Shown here piece after piece: positions 57,301 through 64,000 of a stretch of 64,000 nucleotides of DNA. Origin of the DNA: Trissonchulus latispiculum. Its lineage: Eukaryota; Nematoda; Enoplea; Enoplida; Ironidae. The notes under the pieces were generated by a model, which worked only from the letters and a program-made list of their open reading frames with translations, was not told where the DNA came from and searched no databases. The stretch spans positions 1-64,000 of the forward strand of contig JASAND010028290.1 in assembly GCA_030248195.1 (NCBI GenBank). The letters run 5' to 3'. The first letter of the stretch is position 1; every line of letters begins with the position of its first letter. Made by a program: the position numbers and the translations under genes.

Positions 57301-58947
57301 CACGTAACCTCCCAATTTGCACATTGCAATTTTAACGTATACACAGCGGAGTCAGGATATAAGAGCACTTAACGTTGTTAGTTTTTCCTGTAAATTTATT
57401 TGATGCAGTGGAAATAAGAGCACTTAACTTTGTTAGTTTTTTCTGTAAATTTATTTGATGCGGTGGAAATAATGTAAACGTTCCAATGTACAATGTATGA
57501 CAACTCGTTGAGCCGGCGGACACACTAACCAAATATTTTTTGGTTTAAGGTTGAGTACAAAGATAGGGTTGGAGAGAGCATTCCAAAGGGATGGGGTGTG
57601 GATAAGAATGGTGTTGTAAGTTAATTAATACTGTAATGTATACTTTTTAAGTTAGATGAAATGCCGTTATTCAGCTGTAGCTTGTAAGCTTGATGATGCT
57701 GTAAAAAAAGAAGGAGAGAATAGACGTAATGAGGCACTTTTGTAAAAAATTTTCTATATCAAAAATAGTATATCCATGCGACACGAAAGTAGAAACGGTC
57801 ATTGTTTTGTCAAGTATATAACCCGTGCCCGTGCGACACTAAATTAGAAACGGTCATTGTTTTAGTCAAGTAAGTCAAGTTTTGCAAAAAGAATAGGGCC
57901 AATAATAAGCTCCATGCATTTGGGATTAAGCAAACATTTGCTTAGGAAGTGGAAAGGCTCGTTGTATTGAACAGGATCTCATTAGTGATCACACCATATA
58001 AGCGGTCGCATAATTAATATCGTATCCGGAAATATAAATTGCAAATTGATATTCAGCCACCGGTTCGCCCTTGTCCCACGGAAACAGACCTTTAGCGTCG
58101 AAATGACATGATTTGTACTTACATGCAGCTTACTTACAGCTAAGAATGCAGTTTTGTACAACCAATCAGAAATGCTTTGTTGTTTTAGGAAACAACGAAT
58201 CCAAAAGAAGTGATTGGAATTGGGGGGCTTTGCCCACTGGGTGGATCCGAAGTCACTGGTCAGTTGGCTGTTTGTAGTTGTAATAATAATAATAATAATA
58301 ACAAGAGTTTATAATACCAAGAGTAAGACACTCAGTTCTTCCTAATAGAATAAGCTTGCGAGATGCTCGACACATTAAGGCCGAAATCTCGGGGGAGGGG
58401 GGCTTCTCAGCGTGTAAACATGCTACGCTGACATTTTTCAAAAACCGGAGTTTTCAACAAATTAAATACTATAACTTGAGCTAGGAAAGCCGTACAGCAA
58501 TAATTTTCATATCATTATGTTGCGTAGAACTAGATCTTTTTAACGATATAAAAATTATATTGTTAGGTTCAGGCAATCTCTTACAGAACCGGCAATAAAA
58601 CATCCTTTGCGTGCAAATTATAGGAATTCATCATTTTTTCAAAATGTACATTGTTGCCGGTTCCGTAAGAGATAGCCTGAACCTAACTATATAATTTTTA
58701 TATCGTTAAAAAGATCTGGTTCTACGCAACATAATGATATAAAAATATTGCTGTACGGCTTTCATAGCTCAAGTTATAGTATTTAATTTGTCGAAAACGC
58801 CCGTTTTTGAAAAATGTCAGCGTGTACATATGTTAACATGCTGAGAAGCCCCACCCCCGAGATTTCGGCCTTAATGTGTCGAGCATATCACAAGCTTATT
58901 CTATTCAGAACAGCTGAGTGTCTTACTCTTGGTATTATAAACTCTTG

Positions 58948-59010
<63 letters not shown>

Positions 59011-60530
59011 CAGAGTTTGTATGTATACAAGCAAGCCATTGTACGCACAGCTTAGACTATTACTATTACCAAGAGTACATAATAACTAAGAGTGTGACAA
59101 GCGCAGCACTCTTAGCTATCAGGATGGGGACATCATCTGCACGATAACGGCCTACCCTCCCCACAAATCAGACCATAGTGACCCCCCACAAAACAAACCC
59201 TAGTGGATTTGCCCCCCCACAAATCAGACACCAGTGAAATGACCCCCCCCCACAAATCAGGCCCTAGTGAAATCCACTAGGGTCTGTTTTGTGGGGGGTC
59301 ACTGGGGTCTGATTTGTGGGGGGGTAGGCCGTTATCGTGCAGATGATGTCCTCAGCCTGATAGCTAAAAGTGCTGCGCTTGTCACACTCTTAGTTATTAT
59401 GTACTCTTGCTTACTACTATTACTTGTGAAATAAAACTTTTGTGTACCCTTTGACATTGGGGACCAGAAGAAGACATCTCATTGAAAGAAAAGAGACTAA
59501 GAAAAAGCAGGTAAATTTGAAAGGCCACGTATTGGGGAAGGAAAGATGGGTCGTAAAGGTAGATTAATAACAGCACAGTGCTGATTTTTATGTGTTTAAG
59601 TTTAGCTGGTTACAAGGGATATGGTCTCGGGGCTATGGTTGAGCTTTTCTGTGGAATTCTTTCTGGAGGTCATTGGGGTCCAAATGTACGCAAATGGCTC
59701 ACTTCCGACAGAGAAGCTGACCTGGTAAAATAAGTTTTGCAAGTCACTCATTTCTAGCTCTGAAAGAAAGGTAGTAATTGTGTGTTAGAACAGTTTGATG
59801 TAGTCTGGCAGTTTCTAATATATATTCTCTGACGAACTATCTATTCCTCTAATTTTATAGGGCCAAGGATTCGTTGCAATTGATCCAAGCGGATTTGCTC
59901 CTGGTTTTGAGGAACGCCTTCAAAGTTTAATGGATACATTGCGTGGAATGGAAACCGTACGTTTTTTATCCTAATGCTACTTCAGGTTCTGTTTGAATGT
60001 GAAACAGAGTTGGATCCCAATAGACTACTCAGACCCGGATTCGGGGTAATGTTCCACCTGCATAGACATTTTATAATAATCTTTTCTTTATTATTCCTTT
60101 TCAATGCTATGATTGCAAAAATTGGGGAAAATTCGAGCCTTTTCCTAACAATTCAATTAGATCTTTTTGAGCATGTATTTCAATTGTCAAAAGTTAATTC
60201 TTGACTCCTGCAAAATTTCGACCAAGTATATAATTCTGCTTTTAGGCTGAAGGTGAAGAGAATGCTGTTCTGGTAGCGGGTGATCCTGAAAGAGCTCACA
60301 TGAAGCTCTGTGATGACGTCAACGCCATTCCATATCATAAAAATCAAATCAAATTTGTGGTACATAATACATATCTTGCATTGCATATTTTAGCCATGAA
60401 CATGTTTTTAAAATATTATGCATAATATATCTTCTACTGATTTCCGTGGCTCGCAGATTTTATCGCTTTTGATTATGCTTACTGTTAGTATTATTATCAT
60501 TATTATTATTATTAATATTATTATTATTAA

Positions 60531-60623
<93 letters not shown>

Positions 60624-60731
60624 GCTTAATATATATACACGCATGTTATTATATTTATGTAGTCTTATTTTCAGATGGATTTGGCAGCAGAAGTTGGCGT
60701 TACTCCTCCTCCTGTATTTGACCAGAAATAA
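54375..60731 (+). CDS. malate/L-lactate dehydrogenase type 2 (Ldh_2 family)
   Basis: NAD(P)-dependent 2-hydroxyacid oxidoreductase of the Ldh_2 fold, unrelated to classical LDH/MDH. Twelve exons join in phase to 365 codons plus stop, the usual family length: 54375-54422, 55042-55168, 55422-55610, 55888-55949, 56275-56328, 57123-57221, 57550-57615, 58189-58258, 59606-59724, 59861-59956, 60246-60356, 60675-60731. Family motifs: [13 protein letters not shown] with the conserved SHG at 52-54; [13 protein letters not shown] (H125); [19 protein letters not shown] and LDMATT near the middle; [25 protein letters not shown] near the C terminus. Start chosen at the first ATG of the first in-phase exon; this exon is the least certain. 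Relatives reduce malate, sulfolactate, ureidoglycolate or diketogulonate, so the substrate is open. Introns carry three CAAGAGT foldbacks, a tandem duplication and AAT microsatellites. The gene converges on the minus-strand gene ending at 60840. Confidence 0.93.
54480..54600. repeat. CCCGGGTCACCGGGT-type repeat in Ldh_2 intron 1
   Basis: ACCCGGGTCACCGGGTC near 54496 and CCCGGGTCACCGGGCC near 54543, with CCCGGTCCCCATCCGG after. A locally GC-rich, partly palindromic block, origin unknown. Confidence 0.4.
56444..56774. mobile_element. 331-bp foldback element (FB-C), CAAGAGT family
   Basis: Starts CAAGAGTACATAATAACTAA and ends with its complement. Exact 7-bp duplication CTAAAAC (56437-56443, 56775-56781). 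Arms share AAGAGTGTGAC and CACTTCAAAGAAATTTG. Lies in an Ldh_2 intron. Confidence 0.85.
57361..57470. repeat. 55-bp tandem duplication in Ldh_2 intron
   Basis: Two units starting AAGAGCACTTAAC (57361 and 57416) and ending GATGCAGTGGAAAT or GATGCGGTGGAAAT; few differences. A second, looser duplication of TAGAAACGGTCATTGTTTT lies at about 57790 and 57846. Confidence 0.75.
58302..58947. mobile_element. 646-bp foldback element (FB-E), CAAGAGT family
   Basis: Starts CAAGAGTTTATAATACCAAG and ends with its complement. Flanked by ATAATAA on both sides (7 bp, but within an AAT microsatellite). Arms of about 300 bp pair almost fully, including GAGATTTCGGCCTTAATGTG and GATCTGGTTCTACGC. Ldh_2 intron. 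Confidence 0.8.
58948..59010. repeat. AAT microsatellite
   Basis: About 20 units directly after FB-E; a shorter AAT run precedes FB-E, so the foldback inserted into the array. Confidence 0.9.
59070..59409. mobile_element. 340-bp foldback element (FB-D), CAAGAGT family
   Basis: CAAGAGTACATAATAACTAA start and complementary end, same subterminal AAGAGTGTGAC and GGCCTACC blocks as FB-A and FB-C. The centre has four CCCCCACAAATCAGAC-type units in opposed orientation. No exact 7-bp duplication (CTATTAC against CTTACTA). Ldh_2 intron. Confidence 0.75.
60487..60621. repeat. ATT microsatellite
   Basis: About 135 bp of ATT/AAT units in the last Ldh_2 intron, immediately before the terminal exon. The poly-Ile ORFs on both strands are artefacts of it. 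Confidence 0.95.
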
Positions 60732-60839
60732 TGGTGCCTAAAACTGCTCATTATTTAATCAGTTGCATTGCACGTGCTCAGTTATTTTTACTATTCATGC
60801 TTTAGTGCCCAATGAAGTAAAATGTATGTGTCATTAATT

Positions 60840-60920
60840 TTATAATATGTCGTCAGTAGTGCTTCCTCGTTCACTGGTCGGTGTCGGTATCTGAACTGAA
60901 TCTGAAAAATAGCAATAACA

Positions 60921-60976
<56 letters not shown>

Positions 60977-63962
60977 AAAACAATTTTATGAATTTTATGA
61001 GAAACTGTTAAACGAAGCAATTTTCATTCGTTTCATCAAAAAGAGCTAGTTCTACGCAAACACATTGATTGCTATACGACTTTCCTACAGGTACCTTTAA
61101 TTCATAAAGAATAAAGATAACTTAAATAATATTTAATAATTGATGAAATAAGGTGATGAAAAAACTTCTAGTTTTACAAAACATGTTGAGAAGCCCCCCC
61201 TCCCCAGATTTCTTAATATATCGAGCATATTACAGGCTTAATACATTAGGAAGCGCTTAATTCCTTATACTCTTCCTATTTCGAACTCTTGGTTTTTGTA
61301 TGTATTCAGGCAAGAGAGAGTGTTGGAAAAGGAGACATGGTGCTCACCCTTATCAGAATCCACTGTGTTTTCAGCAAAATCATTTATTCTACCCACAAGG
61401 CTTTCTCCATCTAACTGGTGTAGTGTGGGTAGATCAATTAGTTTCAATTCCATGACAGGCCCAGGATCTGTGTTATCATAAATTGCCATCGCATCGCTCG
61501 TATTCGTGTCTACATTAACCTCAGTGCTAATGTCACTGCGAGGGCTGAGGTGGTAGTTGTGCCTCTCTTCGTTCACAGCGGCTGCATCAAGATTTGGTCC
61601 TTCTTCTATCTGTTCAATTTCCTCCTCCATCTCAGTTTCTTCATTAGTCGGCATGGGATTAATCATTTCTTGAGGACTTGAACTAATTTCTTCATAAGGA
61701 CTCAGCTGGCTTTCAGCTTTCTCGACAGACGGTGATGGTGATCCAATTGCAATTGTCATTGAATTGACTTCTTCTTTTTCGTCTTCTTCTTCGACGTCAT
61801 TGTACCCAGCATCATAGTTTGAATTTATTTCATCCTTTCCGCCATGCTCTTCACTTTGAACCGAGATTGCAGTAGCCGAGCTAGATTTTCGTGAGGCCTC
61901 CTCTACCGACTCATAGGTATTTTCGTTATCTTTCGCAGCATCACTTCGACTGATGCTTTTTGTACTGCTGCTACTGCTGCTACTACTACTGCTACTGCTG
62001 CTGTTGGTAGTTTTAGATCCTTCCTTGCTTTTCTGACTGCTCTTGCTTGTACTGGATCTAGAAGAACTGGGTGGATTCTCAGCGTCCCTTTTAACCATCA
62101 ATTCATCCACAGGCTTTGTCGTTTCTTCAACCTTTCCTATAAATAATTTCAAATTGTATAGAGTAATTTAATTTGTACACTATCGGTAAATTATAGTTAT
62201 AGTAGCTACAGTGTTTTATATAATGTCTACGCAATTCTGTTAGAAACAATAAGCTCGGTTTAATTGTGTTCCATGGCTCAATCGGTACTTGGACTAGTTA
62301 ACCAAAGGTTGTGGGTTTAATCCTTACATAGGATTCGAATTTTTCTGATTGCAGGTGTGCCATGGCACTTCTGTCGCTTGTATGCACATAGCCATTGTCA
62401 CACTCATTGAATATAATTGTAAACAGTGCACATAATGCTAGTATACCGTCATGCAGCTGTGAATCTGAACCGGCAGTAGCATTTGTCGCTTGAACGGGTT
62501 GTTGAAATAATTGATGATTGAATGATCTGTATCGATCTATCACGTTATCAAATCGACCATCGATCAAGTCGTCTATTTCATGATCATTGGGAATAAATTC
62601 ATGACTTGGGCCAGCTAATGGATAGTCTCCGCCATTACTCCATTTTCTTGCTGTTTTCGGAAAAACGCGTTTGGCAAAAGGTCTTTCCAAAATACTCGGC
62701 TGGGCGTAACTGAAGTCTCCCTCAAACTCATAGTTTGAAATGCCAAGTTCCTCCAACATATTTGTTAACAAAGTTTCCAAATAACTCTAAAAGCGATAAA
62801 AAATTAAAATGACAAATACATAACAACCTACATAGCAAGTAAACAACTGGAACAAATTAATTAGAAATTTGCACCGTTGATACTATTAACTACGGTTTTA
62901 AACGATAAGCAGGACAGCATTACCTACCCGTCGGAGCCTGGTTGACCATGTATGCAGCATAGACAGCAATAAAGGCCTCATCTCCCTGAAAATTAAACAC
63001 AACGACTAAAGAATTTTTCTTATATAATTCTTACCCAAAGATCAAGAAACTTTTATTGAACCATTGCATCAACGCTGCGGCTGCAGTTGCGTGCACTATT
63101 CAAATTTTAGAAATAATAATCAGTCACATGTAGTAATAAACAGTCACATTAAATATCAATCAATCATCGATCAACTTGCATCACACTATTGATTATTGGG
63201 ATCTTTTCCACAATATCCCCAATTTTTTAAAATTTTAAATTTTTGACTTCTTCACATTATTGTAATCAGGAGACATCCATTAACCTACCTTCGAAGTATT
63301 AGTAAAATTGGGTAAGTTGTTTACTTTATTTTTGCTGGGGATATTGTGGAAAAGATTCCATTCATTGATATATACTCTGAGCTCTGAGGAAGGGTGCAAC
63401 ATGGGAATTTTTATCCTAAATCCTTATGATCACAATTTTCAACTTTTCTCAATCATTTCCTAGACATCTCAAAATATATACTAATCTAATGTATACATAA
63501 AATAAAGTGCTTACACATAGGAAAACTTTCTTCTGCTTATTATTCTGGATGTAACCTCCTGCAAGAAGCTAACTCCGAGACGATCTTCCAGCCTAAATAT
63601 ATATTCGAAATAGTTACAAAATTAATACGTGACAACAACTTGCAGTAAGGTACAAACAATCGACAAAACCCTTGCAAACTAAAGCAAAAATAATTATAGC
63701 TGTAAAGAAAGTAAAAATTCCTACTCAGCATTAATCTGTGGAAGCAATCTCCTGTCTCTGAAGGCATATCTTGGTTCTTGAGCCAGTGTGGATTCGAAGC
63801 TGTTTTGCTGAAGCACAGGAGCTCTTGTTTCAGGCTGACGAAAAGGTGCTACTGTTCTTCTTTCAAACATTGTTGAAGAGGATGTTGCTGTGGAAACTGA
63901 AGAACGTTGCCTGGAACGCAATTTTGGAAAAGTGGACGGTCGTTGGTGCAGTTTGCGTTGCT
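60840..63962 (-). CDS. unrecognised acidic Ser-rich protein, 3' part of gene
   Basis: Six exons on the minus strand join in phase: 63962-63725, 63592-63515, 62985-62928, 62786-62447, 62136-61348 and 60901-60840 (stop). The 5' end is beyond the window. Visible product about 520 residues: a basic Gln/Arg/Ser N-terminal stretch; a likely helical segment spanning LEDRLGVSFLQEVTSR, MRPLLLSMLHTWSTRLRR and SYLETLLTNMLEEL; then a polar region; then an acidic tail with a run of about 13 Ser and repeated E/D blocks; end TPTSERGSTTDDIL. The terminal exon was chosen because donor AAGG|GTGAGC at 61347 and acceptor TTTTTCAG at 60902 join in phase. Reading on unspliced would instead end at 61265 inside foldback sequence. 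No family recognised. The gene is convergent with Ldh_2. Confidence 0.7.
60923..60972. repeat. AT dinucleotide microsatellite
   Basis: About 25 TA units in the last intron of the minus-strand gene, 20 bp from the acceptor of its terminal exon. Confidence 0.95.
61010..61291. repeat. decayed right half of an FB-E type foldback
   Basis: AGAGCTAGTTCTACGCAA, CATGTTGAGAAGCCCCCC and ATATCGAGCATATTACAGGCTTA match the right arm of 58302-58947 in order; ends GAACTCTTG. The left half is missing or eroded. Lies in the last intron of the minus-strand gene. Confidence 0.6.
62265..62400 (+). repeat. tRNA-derived SINE-like element
   Basis: ATGGCTCAATCGGTACTTGG (A-box region) and GTGGGTTTAATCC (B-box region, 62311-62323) followed by GATTCGAATTTTTCTGATTG. 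Similar head and GAATTTTTC junction to 4072-4190. Sits in an intron of the minus-strand gene, opposite strand. Confidence 0.4.
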
Positions 63963-64000
63963 CTGAAAAAGGCAGTTTATAAATGCAGTCATAACCGCAA

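Noticed and set aside
60408..60741. Poly-isoleucine ORFs
   Set aside because: ATT microsatellite read in frame; the true coding part is only the terminal Ldh_2 exon 60675-60731.
62298..62446. Extension of the minus-strand exon to the stop at 62298
   Set aside because: It runs into SINE-like sequence; the GTATAC donor at 62446 joins the next exon in perfect phase.

Overview
This window is animal nuclear DNA. The evidence is spliceosomal introns with GT..AG borders and TTTTAG/TTTCAG acceptors, a TGF-beta family ligand of BMP3/GDF10 type, an SLC22-type transporter, low gene density and a very heavy, nested load of transposable elements. I cannot fix the species. An invertebrate metazoan is the safest reading.

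Layout. 88-8387 (+): an SLC22-type organic ion transporter gene whose 5' end lies outside the window. 8388-23213: no gene recognised. This stretch is filled by palindromic and inverted-repeat DNA transposon derivatives, several nested, many with arms that begin at C or G homopolymers. 23214-27518 (+): a complete three-exon BMP3/GDF10-like ligand gene, with a foldback element in its last intron. 28327-41529: an old inverted-repeat element interrupted by LTR retroelement copy 1 (28869-39393). 43106-53631: LTR retroelement copy 2, same orientation, almost identical. 54375-60731 (+): a 12-exon malate/L-lactate dehydrogenase type 2 (Ldh_2) gene with three foldback elements in its introns. 60840-63962 (-): the 3' part of an unrecognised gene, convergent with Ldh_2; the stop codons are about 110 bp apart.

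The most unusual item is the LTR retroelement (about 10.5 kb, 516-bp LTRs). Its first ORF (2392 codons in copy 1) reads, without a frameshift, Gag with zinc knuckle, transmembrane segment, about 500-residue Cys-rich glycosylatable ectodomain, second transmembrane segment, protease, reverse transcriptase, RNase H, integrase. An envelope-like hairpin therefore sits between Gag and Pol inside one polyprotein. A second ORF, preceded by a strong splice-acceptor-like sequence, encodes a NADAR (YbiA-like) domain followed by an SGNH-hydrolase-like domain and a Pro/Ser-rich tail. Both folds appear to lack key catalytic residues.

A second theme is a foldback/MITE family with termini CAAGAGT...ACTCTTG and 7-bp target-site duplications, present in at least seven places. 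The two retroelement copies differ mainly by 1-base homopolymer indels, and copy 1 has a strange T/G-only left flank and no target duplication, so assembly quality at these sites must be checked.
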